Shown here: positions 7,453 to 16,799 of the stretch, piece by piece
Layout: the number at the start of each line of letters is the position of its first letter
Position numbering within the stretch: position 1 is the stretch's first letter
Assembly: GCA_963719275.1 (NCBI GenBank)
Contig: CAVRBT010000005.1
Span: 248,001 to 312,000 of the forward strand
Source: AC-32 sp963719275
Lineage (GTDB): Bacteria > Actinomycetota > Thermoleophilia > Gaiellales > Gaiellaceae
Reading direction: 5' to 3'
Length of the DNA stretch: 64,000 nt
The notes under the pieces: generated by a model
What the model was told of the DNA's origin: nothing
Database searches by the model: none
What the model saw: only the letters and a program-made list of their open reading frames with translations
Translations under genes and position numbers: made by a program

Positions 7453-7866
7453 TCAGCCCTCGATCGGCGGCGCCGCGTCGTACTCCGCGTCGGTGACCTG
7501 GTCGCCCCAGGCCGCCGGGTTGCCCTCGTCGTCGACCTCGAGCATCGCGAGGTGGGTCATGAAGCGCTTCGGCGTCGCGCCGTGCCAGTGCTCCTCGCCC
7601 GGCTCGAAGAACACGCGCTCGCCGGGCCGGATCACGTCGATCGGGCCGCCGCGGCTCTGGCAGAGGCAGATGCCCTCGGTTACGTAGATCGTCTGGCCGT
7701 TCGGGTGTGTGTGCCACGCCGTGCGCGCGCCCGGGGTGAAGTGGACCCTGCTCACGCTCAGCCGCGATCCGTCCGACGGGGCGGCGACGGAGTCGATGTA
7801 GACCGCGCCCGTGAACCAGTCGCCCGGTCCCGCCGCTGTGTCGATGCTGTTCTTCGTAACCTGCAT
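7453..7866 (-). CDS. Cupin-domain protein
   Basis: The 137-residue single cupin has the metal-binding pattern W-H-T-H-P...G-Q...E in motif 1 and PGEEHWHGA in motif 2, like small (R)-mandelonitrile lyase/carboxymuconolactone-associated cupins. The reaction is not predictable. It starts at ATG 7864-7866 and is divergent from the alcohol dehydrogenase, sharing a 57-bp intergenic region, which suggests related regulation. Confidence 0.85.
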   Translation of the reverse strand: MQVTKNSIDTAAGPGDWFTGAVYIDSVAAPSDGSRLSVSRVHFTPGARTAWHTHPNGQTIYVTEGICLCQSRGGPIDVIRPGERVFFEPGEEHWHGATPKRFMTHLAMLEVDDEGNPAAWGDQVTDAEYDAAPPIEG

Positions 7867-7923
7867 GGTCGACCTCCTCGTCGCGTGCGATTCGTCCCCT
7901 TGAACAGGAGGTAACCAGAGCCA

Positions 7924-8958
7924 ATGCGAGCAACCGTGATGTACGGCGCACACGACGTCCGCGTCGAGAGCGTTCCGGACGCCTCCCTCGTCGAGCCCAC
8001 CGACGCCGTCGTGGCAGTGACCCGTTCCGCGATCTGCGGGAGCGATCTCTGGCCCTACAACCAGATGGAGCCCAGCGAGACCGGTCGCCGTATGGGCCAC
8101 GAGTTCATCGGCGTCGTCGAGGACGTCGGCGCCGGCGTCCGCACGGTGAAGCCGGGCGACCTGGTCGTCACGCCCTTCGTCTGGTCCGACGGCACATGCG
8201 TCTTCTGCCGCGCAGGGCTGCAGCCCTCGTGCCTGCACGGAGGCAGGTACGGCGCCGACGGCGTCGACGGCGGACAGGGCGAGGCGGTGCGCGTTCCACA
8301 GGCCGACGGCACGCTGGTGGTTCTTCCGGTCGACCAGGACAGCGAGCTGATGCCGTCGCTCCTGGCGCTCTCGGACGTGATGGCGACAGGCCACCACGCC
8401 GCCCGCGCCGCGAACGTCGGCCCCGGAACGTCCGTCGCGGTCGTCGGCGACGGCGCCGTCGGCCTCTGCGGCGTGATCGCCGCCAAGCGGCTCGGTGCCG
8501 AGCAGATCGTCATCCTCGGCCGTCATCCGGATCGGATCGCTCTGGCGAAGCAGTTCGGGGCGACGGATGTCGTCAGCGAGCGCGGTGACGAGGCGGTCGA
8601 GCGTGTCCGCGAACTGACGGACGGCCTGGGCGCACACGCCGTCCTCGAGTGCGTCGGGCACGGCGAGGCGACCCACACCGCCGTCGGGATCCCGCGGCCC
8701 GGAGGTGCCGTCGGGCGAGTCGGACTGCCGCAGGAGGATTCGATTCCGGAAGCGGTGCGAACGTTCTTCGACAACGTGACCATCGCGGGCGGCCCCGCGC
8801 CGGCGCGCGCGTACATCGAGGAGCTGCTGCCGGACGTCCTCGACGGGACGATCGAGCCCGGCCGGGTCTTCGACCGCGTGATCGGGCTCGAAGAGGTCCC
8901 CGACGGCTACCGCGCGATGGACGAGCGCGAGGCGATCAAGGTTCTGGTCGAGCCGTGA
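7924..8958 (+). CDS. Zinc-dependent alcohol dehydrogenase (MDR family)
   Basis: The 344-residue product has the MDR catalytic-zinc residues (CGSDL, GHEFIGVVEDVG), a partial structural-zinc loop (CVFCRAGLQPSC, three visible cysteines) and the GDGAVGLCGV Rossmann turn for NAD(P). It resembles the Zn-dependent dehydrogenases often annotated as threonine dehydrogenase-like; the substrate is unknown. An AGGAGG ribosome binding site lies before the ATG. The stop overlaps the next gene (GTGA). Confidence 0.92.
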   Translation: MRATVMYGAHDVRVESVPDASLVEPTDAVVAVTRSAICGSDLWPYNQMEPSETGRRMGHEFIGVVEDVGAGVRTVKPGDLVVTPFVWSDGTCVFCRAGLQPSCLHGGRYGADGVDGGQGEAVRVPQADGTLVVLPVDQDSELMPSLLALSDVMATGHHAARAANVGPGTSVAVVGDGAVGLCGVIAAKRLGAEQIVILGRHPDRIALAKQFGATDVVSERGDEAVERVRELTDGLGAHAVLECVGHGEATHTAVGIPRPGGAVGRVGLPQEDSIPEAVRTFFDNVTIAGGPAPARAYIEELLPDVLDGTIEPGRVFDRVIGLEEVPDGYRAMDEREAIKVLVEP

Positions 8959-9575
8959 AGCGTTTGCTTCTCGGCGTGGGGATCCTCGCGCTCATCGGCG
9001 TCCTCTACCGCGCCCGGGCCCGCCGGCCCGTGCTCACGTGGGGCGCTACCGAAGCCGAGGCGGCGGCGCGGTTGCCCGGCGACGAGCTGCTCGAGGATGC
9101 CGACGGCGTCGCGACCCGGGCAATCACGATCGACGCGCCCGCGTCGGCGGTCTGGCCGTGGATCGCGCAGATGGGCCCGTCGCCACGCGGCGGCGCCTAC
9201 ACGTACGACTGGATCGAGAACCTGCTCGGTCTGGACATCCACAGCGTGGACCGCGTCCTGCCCGAGTACCAGCACCCGGAAGTCGGGGAGGAGTTGGGGT
9301 ACGGGGCGAACACCATGCGGTTCGAGCTGGTCGAGCCGGAACGCGTGCTCGCACTGCGATCGAGGGACGGGAACTGGGTCTGGGCCTTCGTCCTCGGGGA
9401 GCAGGACGGCAAGACGCGCCTGATCAGCCGCAACCGCTTCCGCCTGCGGAGGCTGCGCGACCGGCTCGGGATGATCCCGATGGAGCCGGGGTCGCTCGTG
9501 ATGGAGCGGAAGATGCTGAACGGCATCAAGGAACGTGCCGAGCGGCTCGCCCGCGAGCGGCCGGCCGACGTCTAG
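8955..9575 (+). CDS. Membrane-anchored SRPBCC-like protein
   Basis: The 206-residue product starts with a short hydrophobic segment (LLLGVGILALIGVLY), then a START/SRPBCC-like domain: ITIDAPASAVWPWIAQMG, SPRGGAYTYDWIENLLGLDI and a C-terminal helix. This arrangement is common in actinobacteria, where the cavity is thought to bind a hydrophobic ligand. The GTG start overlaps the stop of the dehydrogenase, so the two genes form an operon. Confidence 0.8.
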   Translation: MKRLLLGVGILALIGVLYRARARRPVLTWGATEAEAAARLPGDELLEDADGVATRAITIDAPASAVWPWIAQMGPSPRGGAYTYDWIENLLGLDIHSVDRVLPEYQHPEVGEELGYGANTMRFELVEPERVLALRSRDGNWVWAFVLGEQDGKTRLISRNRFRLRRLRDRLGMIPMEPGSLVMERKMLNGIKERAERLARERPADV

Positions 9576-9584
9576 TCTCGCGAC

Positions 9585-10069
9585 GTGCTGCTCTACGACA
9601 GCCCGGTCTCGGGCAACTGCTACAAGGTGCGGCTGCTGCTCGCGCACCTCGGGCTCGCGTACGAGCGGCGGACGATGGACGTCGTCGACCGCTCGAACCG
9701 CCCGGACGTCCTCGGGGAGCTCAACCCGTCGCTGCGCGTTCCGACGCTCGTGCTCGACGACGGGCGCTCGCTCGGCGAGTCGGGCGCGATCCTGTGGTAT
9801 GGCTCACCTACTCCGGCCGGCCTGACGAGGCCCGCGACCGGCTTCCGGGCTGGCACGAGGGTGGCAACCGCGCGCTCGCAGCGATGGAGAGGCATCTCGA
9901 CGGCCGCGACTGGCTCGTCGGCGAATCGATGACGCTCGCCGACATCGCGCTCTACTCCTACACGCACGTTGCCGACGAGGGCGGGTTCGACCTGGAGCCG
10001 TACCCGGGGATCCGCGCGTGGCTCGAGCGCGTCTCGTCGCAGCCGGGCCACGTCGCGATCGACGGGTGA
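9585..10069 (+). pseudogene. Glutathione S-transferase with internal deletion and frameshift
   Basis: The N-terminal thioredoxin-like half (LLYDSPVSGNCYKVRLLLAH ... LGESGAILWY) is in one frame. The C-terminal helical half (TYSGRPDEARDRLPGWHEGG ... GESMTLADIALYSYTHVADEGG) is in another. The junction near 9798 lacks about 30 residues that normally link the halves, so this is a roughly 100-bp deletion with a frame change. The full-length family is about 200 residues; here about 160 remain. A TAGTCT -10 box (9573-9578) ends 6 nt before the GTG start. Confidence 0.8.
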
Positions 10070-10101
10070 GGAGGAGGCGGGCCCCCGGGCCCGCCTCCTC
10101 C
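10070..10101. terminator. Bidirectional terminator hairpin
   Basis: A perfect 15-bp inverted repeat (10070-10084 with 10087-10101) sits between the stops of the convergent GST and GH3 genes. No T-tract, as is common in high-GC actinobacteria. Confidence 0.8.
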
Positions 10102-10109
10102 AGCAACGT

Positions 10110-12509
10110 CTAGTGGATCGTGAAGTTCGCGGTCATCGAGCCGACACGCACCTGGTAGGCGCCGGGCTCGACGGCTCTGCGACCGGAGGCGTCGATGTCG
10201 CCGGTCGTCACCGCGAGCTGCGACACCGGGAACGAGACGTGCACGGTCTGCGACTGACCGGCCGCGAGCTCGATCCGCGTCCAGCCCACGAGCCGGCGCG
10301 GCGGCACGACCAGCTCGCTCACCGGCTGGCTCACGTACACCGGCACCACCGTCGCGCCGGCCTTCGAGCCGGTGTTGGCAACGGTGAAGGTCGCGGTCGC
10401 CGTCCCGTGCTTCGAGACGGAGCCGGTCACCGACAGGCTGCTCGTCGTGAACGTCGTGTACGAGAGGCCGAAACCGAACTCCCAGCGCGGGTTGTACCCA
10501 GAGCCCTGGCCGGAGTTCGTGCCGGGGAGCTGGTCGAAGAACTTCGGCTCGTCGCCCGGCGTCGAAGCGCCGCCGCTGTCGAAGTCGCCCGCCATGTGAT
10601 CGGACGCGGACGGCCATGTAACCGGCAGATGTCCGCTCGGGTTCACCGAGCCGAAGAGGACGTTGGTCACCGCCGAGCCGCCCTCGGTGCCGGGCAGGTA
10701 CGCCATCAGGATCGCGCCCGCCCCGCTGACGATCGAGTCGGGTCCGAACCCGAGCGGCCGGCCCGCGACGACCACGACGATCACCGGCTTGCCGGTCGCC
10801 TCGAGCGCGGCGATCAGCCGCTGCTGGTCGGGAGCCAGCACCGGGTCCGGCCGGTCGCCGAGGCCTTCGGCGTAGGCGCGCTCGCCGACCACGGCGACCG
10901 CCGCGTCGGCCGACTGCGTCGCGGTCACCGCAGCCTGGATCTGCGCGTCACTGACTGTCTGGTCGGTCGGGACCGGGACGACGTTCGGGTCGACGGCCTG
11001 CATGCCTTGCAGCACCGTCGTCGCGTCCGGGATCTGATCCGGCGGCCCCATGCAGCAGACGTGGTTGCCGGGGTCGTACACGCCCTGCCAGCTGACGCTC
11101 CAGCCGCCGAGCTGGTTGTTGACGCGATTCATGCTGGGGCCGGTCAGGACGACCCTCGCGCTCGTCGACAGCGGCAGCGTCGGCGGTGTCCCCTCGTTGC
11201 GCAGCAGCGTGATCGACTCCTCGGCCGCCCGCCGCGCGAGGTCGCGGTTCGCCGTGACCGCCGCGTCGGCAGCGTCGGGGTCGACGTACGGGTGGTCGAA
11301 GAGGCCGAGCTGGAACTTCAGCCGCAGGATCCGCTTCACCGACTGGTCGATCCGACGCTCGGAGACGAGCCCGTGCTGAACGTCCTGGATCAGGCCGGCG
11401 TTCCAGCCGACGTAGTCGAACGGGGTCATGCTGACATCGATCCCCGCGTTCACCGCCTTGGCGATCGCGGTCGGGAAGTCGGCGGCAATGTGGTACGCCG
11501 TCTGCAGCGCGGGCACGTCGCCGTAGTCGCTGATCACGACGCCCTTGAAGCCGAGCCGGTCCCGCAGCTCCTCCGTGAGCAGGAAGTGCGACGAGGTGGC
11601 GGGGACGTTGTTGATCGAGCCGGAGTCGACCATCACGGTCGCCGCGCCCGCGTCGATCCCGCCCGCGTACGAGGGCAGGAAGACGTCCTGCAGGTAGCGG
11701 ATCGGCAGCTGCGCCTCGACCCGGTCGTGGCCGTTGATCGACTGCGAGTAGCCGGCGAAGTGCTTCACCGTCGCGGCGACCTGCGGCGAGTCGAAGCCGC
11801 CGCCCTGCATACCCCGGACGTTCGCGGCGCCGAGCGCCGCGGCGAGCGCGGGCTGCTCGGCCCACGTCTCGTAGTAGCGGCCCCAGCGGTTGTCACGCGC
11901 GAGGTCCTGCACCGGCGCGAAGTTCCAGTTCCCGCCCGTGGCGAGAAGCTGCTGCCGTGTCGCGGCGCCCGCGGCCCGCGCAAGATCGGTGTCCCACGTC
12001 GCGCCCATCCCGAGCGACTGCGGGAACAGCGTCGCCTGGGTCGGGTGGCCGAAGCCGTGCACCGCGTCGACGCCGTAGATCACCGGGATGTGCAGGCGCG
12101 AGTGCTCGATCGCGTGGTGCTGGATGGTGTTGTACTGCTCGGCCCAGCCCCTGCCCGTGTTGTCCGCGGGGTTGTCGGTCCCGCCGGACAGGATCGAGCC
12201 GGTCTTGTAGTCGACCAGCACGCGCTGGAGGCACGTGGTCTGGAGCGGGTCATTGTTGCCGCCCGCGTTGTTGCAGTCGCCGTTGGCCGGCGAGGTCGTG
12301 TCTCTCAGCTTGCCGATCACGATCTGGTCCATCTGGCCGACCTTCTCCTCGAGCGTCATGCGGTGGAGCAGGTCGTTCACGCGGGCGTTGATCCCCGCGT
12401 GCGGGTTCAGGTACAGCGGCCGGCCGGCGCCTGGCGCCGCTGTCACCGCGAGGGTCGCGATGACGAGCGCGGCGAGCAGCACGACGACGGCCGTCGACAG
12501 GCGACTCAT
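10110..12509 (-). CDS. Secreted GH3 beta-glucosidase
   Basis: The 799-residue product has an N-terminal signal peptide (about residues 1-28, hydrophobic VVVLLAALVIATLAV). It is followed by a GH3 N-terminal barrel (LLHRMTLEEKVGQM, PVIYGVDAVHGFGH, NWNFAPVQDLARDNRWGR), the GFKGVVISDYGD segment with the nucleophile Asp, the GH3 C-terminal domain (VVVVAGRPL, AYLPGTEGG) and a fibronectin III-like domain at the end. It probably releases glucose from beta-linked oligosaccharides outside the cell. An AGGAGG ribosome binding site precedes ATG 12509. The DYGD form replaces the more common DW after the catalytic SD. Confidence 0.95.
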   Translation of the reverse strand: MSRLSTAVVVLLAALVIATLAVTAAPGAGRPLYLNPHAGINARVNDLLHRMTLEEKVGQMDQIVIGKLRDTTSPANGDCNNAGGNNDPLQTTCLQRVLVDYKTGSILSGGTDNPADNTGRGWAEQYNTIQHHAIEHSRLHIPVIYGVDAVHGFGHPTQATLFPQSLGMGATWDTDLARAAGAATRQQLLATGGNWNFAPVQDLARDNRWGRYYETWAEQPALAAALGAANVRGMQGGGFDSPQVAATVKHFAGYSQSINGHDRVEAQLPIRYLQDVFLPSYAGGIDAGAATVMVDSGSINNVPATSSHFLLTEELRDRLGFKGVVISDYGDVPALQTAYHIAADFPTAIAKAVNAGIDVSMTPFDYVGWNAGLIQDVQHGLVSERRIDQSVKRILRLKFQLGLFDHPYVDPDAADAAVTANRDLARRAAEESITLLRNEGTPPTLPLSTSARVVLTGPSMNRVNNQLGGWSVSWQGVYDPGNHVCCMGPPDQIPDATTVLQGMQAVDPNVVPVPTDQTVSDAQIQAAVTATQSADAAVAVVGERAYAEGLGDRPDPVLAPDQQRLIAALEATGKPVIVVVVAGRPLGFGPDSIVSGAGAILMAYLPGTEGGSAVTNVLFGSVNPSGHLPVTWPSASDHMAGDFDSGGASTPGDEPKFFDQLPGTNSGQGSGYNPRWEFGFGLSYTTFTTSSLSVTGSVSKHGTATATFTVANTGSKAGATVVPVYVSQPVSELVVPPRRLVGWTRIELAAGQSQTVHVSFPVSQLAVTTGDIDASGRRAVEPGAYQVRVGSMTANFTIH

Positions 12510-12722
12510 CGGTCCTCCTCTCGTGGGGTTCGCGTCCGGTGGGTGAGGGGCTCCAACTCGGAGCCGGTCTCCGGGCGCTTCGGCCGCAGCAACGTTCTGG
12601 TGACCCGACGGCTCAGGTCTCCTCCTCGTCGTTGCTTCCGCGCGGCCGGGCGATGCCGACCGCGATGCCGTCCACCTACCGCGCGAGACGAATTCGAAAC
12701 GGGACAGCTAGGATCTGCATCG

Positions 12723-12929
12723 ATGAGCATCCGATCGTGGTGGGAAGAGCGCCGCCGAAAGGCTGACGCCGAAGCCGTCGAGCGAGTCGAGGAAGAGGCC
12801 GTCGAGACCTCCGCGGAGCGCGCCCACAGCCATGCCGACCGCATGGGCGAGGGCGCCGACAACCGCATCGCGGGCCGCATCGGCGAGGAGCCCGAGGACC
12901 TCAACCGGCTCGGCGACTTCCCGCGCTAG
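12723..12929 (+). CDS. Small charged hypothetical protein
   Basis: The 68-residue product is rich in Glu, Arg and Ala and starts MSIRSWWEERRRKADAEA; it is probably helical and soluble. A TAGGAT -10 box (12709-12714) lies 8 nt before the ATG, indicating a leaderless mRNA. No family recognised. It stands alone between the divergent GH3 gene and the convergent collagen-like gene. Confidence 0.6.
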   Translation: MSIRSWWEERRRKADAEAVERVEEEAVETSAERAHSHADRMGEGADNRIAGRIGEEPEDLNRLGDFPR

Positions 12930-13013
12930 CGCGCTCGCCGAGGGCCGCTGACGATCGCCGCCCGGCGATCCGTTTCGGCACGGCTTCTAAGCCGCCAGGC
13001 AGCTATCGAGTCG

Positions 13014-13045
13014 ACCGGGAGGCCGGGCGTACCCGGCCCCCCGGT
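13014..13045. terminator. Terminator hairpin between convergent genes
   Basis: GGCCGGG-CGTA-CCCGGCC (13021-13038) is extended by ACCGGG/CCCGGT, giving a long GC stem 8 bp beyond the collagen-like gene's stop. Confidence 0.75.
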
Positions 13046-13052
13046 GTGTCGG

Positions 13053-13974
13053 TCAAGCAGACGGCACGCAGTACGCGTAGACCGTCAGGCTGACGCTCTG
13101 CTGCGAGTTGCCCTGGGTCTTCGCCTTCGCAACCCAACCGGCGAACGCCGCGGTCGCGTGGCTCTCGATCACGCTCGGCGACGTCGCGCCGGCCTCGAGG
13201 AAGCCACCCGAGATCGCGATGTGGCCGGCGGGGCAGGTCGCCGTCGCCGTCACGATCGCGTTGGCGTCGACGATGGTCGAGGTGTCCGTGGCAGTGACCA
13301 CGGCAGACCCGTTCAACCCGTCGGCTCCCGCCGGGCCCTGCGGTCCCTGGGGGCCTTGCAGCGCCCTGCGGGCCCTGCAGGCCCATCGGCCCGGTCGGCC
13401 CTGCGGGACCCTGACTGCCATCGTGGCCGGCGGGACCCTGAGGCCCCGTTGCGCCCATCGGGCCGGCGGGGCCGACGGCGCCGATCGCGCCGTTGAGGCC
13501 ATCGCTCCCGTTGCTTCCGGGCTCGCCCTTCGGGCCCTGGGCGCCGGTTGCTCCCGTCATGCCGGTCGGACCCATCGGCCCGGCCGGGCCCATCGGACCG
13601 ATCGCGCCCGCCGGACCGGCCGCTCCGATCGCACCCGCGGCGCCCGTCAGCCCACGCTCCCCTCGCTGACCGGCAGGCCCCGCAGGGCCAGCAGGCCCAG
13701 CAGGACCCTGGAGGCCCCGCGCACCAGGAGCGCCCTTGGCTCCCCGCGTTCCCTTGCCGAAGATGTCGGACACGCGGTAGCGCTTCCAGCCCTGCGCGCA
13801 CTTGTTGTGCTGCCGCCGGGAAATGACCTTGATCAAGCCGTTGTGCTTGTTGACGCACACGAACGTCCGCTGGAAACGCTTGTTGAGCGCCCCCGAGCTT
13901 CCGAGCGCGGTCGAGCTCGCGAGCAGCACAGCGATGCCCGCGGCGGCGATCCACCACATTCTCTTCGCCTTCAT
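13053..13974 (-). pseudogene. Secreted collagen-like (Gly-X-Y) protein with one frameshift in the repeat
   Basis: The ATG at 13974 follows a GAGAGGG ribosome binding site. The product has a signal peptide (WWIAAAGIAVLLASSTALG), a basic region with two Cys (TFVCVNKH, HNKCAQGWKRYRV) and a Gly-X-Y run of about 45 triplets rich in GPAGPAG. The C-terminal domain of about 85 residues contains TATCPAGHIAISGGFLE. The last triplets and that domain are one base out of frame from about 13362. Restoring the frame gives continuous Gly-X-Y. Bacterial collagen-like proteins form surface triple helices. The repeat itself is prone to slippage, so the shift could be variable in the population. Confidence 0.85.
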
Positions 13975-14146
13975 CCCTCTCCCCTTTTCCAGCACGCTGC
14001 GCGGGGCGAGCCCCGCGAGCGCGTGTTTGCCGACGCACCGTGCGCCTGTTCTTGGCCCGGGATCACTCCAGTCGGGCTAGGTCCGGCCAGCCGAAGGTCT
14101 TGACTCCCGAACGGAGCCGCTGCACGGCGGCCGGTACGATCGCCAG

Positions 14147-15124
14147 ATGCCGGCAGCGATCCGCATCGGCACCTGCTCCTGGGCGGACGAGTCGCTGACG
14201 AAGTACTTCTATCCGCCCGAGATCAAGGGTGCCGAGGAGCGTCTGCGCTACTACGCGGAGCGCTTCGACGTGGTCGAGGCGAACTCGACGTACTACCGGC
14301 TCCCCGACGAGCACATGGTGCGCCACTGGGCCGAGCGGACGCCCGAAGGCTTCGTCATGCACGTGAAGGCCTTCGGCGTGATGACGCGCCATCCGGTGAA
14401 GGTGGAGCAGCTGCCGACCGACCTCCGCGCGGAGGCGCCGCTCGACAAGCGCGGCCGCGTGGAGCGCCCGTCGCGCGAGTTCCGAGCCGAGATCTTCGAG
14501 CGCTTCCACGACGCGCTCTCGCCGCTGCGCGAGAGCGGGAAGCTCGGCGGGATCCTGATGCAGCTCCCGCCCTACGTCGTCTTCAAGCCGTACTCGCTCG
14601 AGTACCTCGAGTGGGCGCAAGAGCAGCTCGGTGGCGACGAGATGCTGGTCGAGTTCCGCCACGCGAGCTGGCTCGACGACGAGAACCGCAGCGAGACGCT
14701 CGCCTTCCTCGAGAGCCACCACATGACGTACGTGATCGTCGACGCGCCGCGGAGCGGCGCGCGCAACGTCTCGCCCACGGTGGTCGCCACGACGAGCCCA
14801 ACCGCGTACGTTCGCTTCCACGGGCGCAACGCGGCGACCTGGAACAAGCGCACCGGCAGCGCCGCCGAGCGCTTCGATTACCTCTACTCCGAGGAGGAGC
14901 TGGGCGAATGGGTCGCCCCGCTCGCCGAGCTCACCGGCCGCGCGGAGAACGTCTACGCGATGTTCAACAACAACGGCCGCTCGACGATGCCCGGCCTGCC
15001 GAGCCTCGACAACCCCGCCGAGGAGGGAACCGAGGTCGCGCAGGCGCCGGTGAACGCGGCGATGCTGCGGCAGCTGCTCGAGCGCGAGGGCCTCCCGGTC
15101 ACACCTGCACCCGCGGCTGCATAA
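14147..15124 (+). CDS. DUF72 (YecE-like) protein
   Basis: The 325-residue product has the DUF72 TIM-barrel features: IRIGTCSWADESL at the N-terminus, VEANSTYYRLP, GFVMHVKAFGVMT, GILMQLPPYV, VEFRHASWLD and YVRFHGRNAATW. Function is unknown; the family is often found near sugar or nucleic-acid enzymes. A TACGAT -10 box (14135-14140) lies 6 nt before the ATG, so the mRNA is likely leaderless. Confidence 0.9.
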   Translation: MPAAIRIGTCSWADESLTKYFYPPEIKGAEERLRYYAERFDVVEANSTYYRLPDEHMVRHWAERTPEGFVMHVKAFGVMTRHPVKVEQLPTDLRAEAPLDKRGRVERPSREFRAEIFERFHDALSPLRESGKLGGILMQLPPYVVFKPYSLEYLEWAQEQLGGDEMLVEFRHASWLDDENRSETLAFLESHHMTYVIVDAPRSGARNVSPTVVATTSPTAYVRFHGRNAATWNKRTGSAAERFDYLYSEEELGEWVAPLAELTGRAENVYAMFNNNGRSTMPGLPSLDNPAEEGTEVAQAPVNAAMLRQLLEREGLPVTPAPAAA

Positions 15125-15134
15125 GCTCTGGCGC

Positions 15135-16157
15135 ATGGAGCCCTGGTCGTACGAGGTCGCGGGACGGTTCGAGGAGCACGTCTTCGAGAGCGAGGTCCTG
15201 AAGGACAACGCGCTCGGCGACCCCCACGTGCGGCCGCTCTGGGTCTACCTGCCGCCGGGATACGACGAGGACGAGGAGCGCCGCTACCCGTCGATCTACC
15301 TCATCCAGGGGCTGACCGGCCAGCTCGACATGTGGCGCAACCGGACCCCGTTCCGGCGCAATTTCCCGGAGCTCGCCGACGAGCTGTTCGCGAAGGGCGA
15401 GTCACCGCCGGCGATCCTGGTCTGGGTCGACGCGTGGACGTCGCTCGGCGGCAGTCAGTTCATCGACTCGCCCGGGACCGGCCGCTACCACACGCACATC
15501 GTCGAGGAGCTCGTGCCGTTCGTGGACGCGCGCTACCGGACCCTGCCCGAGGCCGCGCACCGCGGTATCGCGGGCAAGTCGAGCGGCGGCTACGGCGCGA
15601 TGGTCAACCCGATGCTGCGGCCGGACGTCTTCGGCGGGCTGGCGACGCACGCGGGCGACGCGCTCTTCGAGATGTGCTACCTGCCCGACTTCCGCAAGTC
15701 GGTGCGGACGCTGCGGGACAAGTACGAGGGCTCGTTCGACAAGTTCTGGGAGGACTTCCGCTCGCGGCCGGCGTTCACCAAGGACAGCGACGCGACGCTG
15801 CTCAACGACTGGTGCATGGCAGCGTGTTACTCGGCGGACGAAGACGGGACGGTGCAGCTGCCCTACGACACCGACACGGGCGAGCTGCGGCCGGACGTCT
15901 GGGAGCGCTGGCTCACCTGGGATCCCGTGCGGATGGCGCGGGAGCGAGGCGACGCCCTGCGGTCGCTGCGCGCGATCTACATCGACTGCGGCAAGCGCGA
16001 CCAGTACTTCCTCGACCTCGGCGCGGAGGCGTTCCGCCTGGAGCTCGAGACCGCGGGCGTCACGGACTACTTCTTCGAGCTCTTCGATGCGACGCACTCC
16101 GGCATCGAGTATCGCTATCCGCTGGCCCTGAAGTACCTGGCCGAGCGGCTCTCGTGA
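15135..16157 (+). CDS. Esterase of the Fes/esterase D alpha/beta-hydrolase family
   Basis: The 340-residue product has LWVYLPPGYDED, YPSIYLIQGLTGQ, the nucleophile elbow GKSSGGYGAM and a final FDATHSGIEYRYP with the catalytic His. No signal peptide, so cytoplasmic. The natural ester is unknown. A TAAGCT -10 box (15122-15127) lies 7 nt before the ATG even though the DUF72 gene ends only 11 bp upstream, so it can be transcribed on its own. It overlaps the amidase gene by 4 bp. Confidence 0.88.
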   Translation: MEPWSYEVAGRFEEHVFESEVLKDNALGDPHVRPLWVYLPPGYDEDEERRYPSIYLIQGLTGQLDMWRNRTPFRRNFPELADELFAKGESPPAILVWVDAWTSLGGSQFIDSPGTGRYHTHIVEELVPFVDARYRTLPEAAHRGIAGKSSGGYGAMVNPMLRPDVFGGLATHAGDALFEMCYLPDFRKSVRTLRDKYEGSFDKFWEDFRSRPAFTKDSDATLLNDWCMAACYSADEDGTVQLPYDTDTGELRPDVWERWLTWDPVRMARERGDALRSLRAIYIDCGKRDQYFLDLGAEAFRLELETAGVTDYFFELFDATHSGIEYRYPLALKYLAERLS

Positions 16158-16798
16158 TCGCCGCGGCGCCGCCGCCGCTCGTCTGCCTCGACCCCGGGCA
16201 CGGGACGCCGCCGGCCGTGGGACGCCAGCTCGAGCCGATCGGCCCGGGGTCGCGGACGATGAAGATCAAGGACGGCGGCGGGGCCGCGGGCGAGGCGGCG
16301 GTGGCGCTCGCGATCGCGAAGCGCGCGCGCCGGCTGCTGCTCGGGCGCGGCTACCGCGTCGCGATGACGCGGACGGGCCCGACGATCGACCTCGGCGACG
16401 GCAACGGCAACATCGCGCGGGCGCGCTTCTGCAACCGCCGCCATGCGGCGCTGATGGTGCGGATCCACGCCGACGGCTCGACCGCCCGTTCGCTGCACGG
16501 GGTCTCGACGCTGGTGCCGGCGTGGCATCGCGGCTGGACGGACGACATCTACGCGCGCAGCCTGCGCGCCGGCCGCGCGTTGCAGAAGGCGGTGGTGCGC
16601 TCGACGGGCGCGTCGGATCGTGGCGTGGTGCAGCGCTCCGACCTGACCGGCTTCAACTGGGCGAACATGCCGGCGGTGCTCGTCGAGACCGGGTTCATGA
16701 CGAACCCGAGGGAGTCGCGGCGCTTGAAGAGCGGCGCGTACCAGCAGCGCGTCGCCCTCGGGATCGTGCTCGGCGTCGCCGCCGTGGTACCGCGCTAG
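16154..16798 (+). CDS. N-acetylmuramoyl-L-alanine amidase (Amidase_3)
   Basis: The 214-residue product starts with LVCLDPGHG (zinc His), continues with RAARRLLLGRGYRVAMTRTG-like sequence, VRIHADGS (second zinc His) and LVETGFMTNPRES with the catalytic Glu, the Amidase_3 order. It cleaves the amide between muramic acid and the peptide in peptidoglycan. No signal peptide is visible from the GTG at 16154, so export is unclear. Start and stop overlap with the esterase gene (GTGA). Confidence 0.9.
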   Translation: MIAAAPPPLVCLDPGHGTPPAVGRQLEPIGPGSRTMKIKDGGGAAGEAAVALAIAKRARRLLLGRGYRVAMTRTGPTIDLGDGNGNIARARFCNRRHAALMVRIHADGSTARSLHGVSTLVPAWHRGWTDDIYARSLRAGRALQKAVVRSTGASDRGVVQRSDLTGFNWANMPAVLVETGFMTNPRESRRLKSGAYQQRVALGIVLGVAAVVPR

Positions 16799-16799
16799 C

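Noticed and set aside
9969..12929. A 986-residue plus-strand open frame opposite the GH3 gene
   Set aside because: It is an antisense shadow of high-GC coding sequence: Arg/Val/Asp-rich with no family features. Only its last 68 codons (12723-12929) are outside the GH3 gene and have their own promoter.
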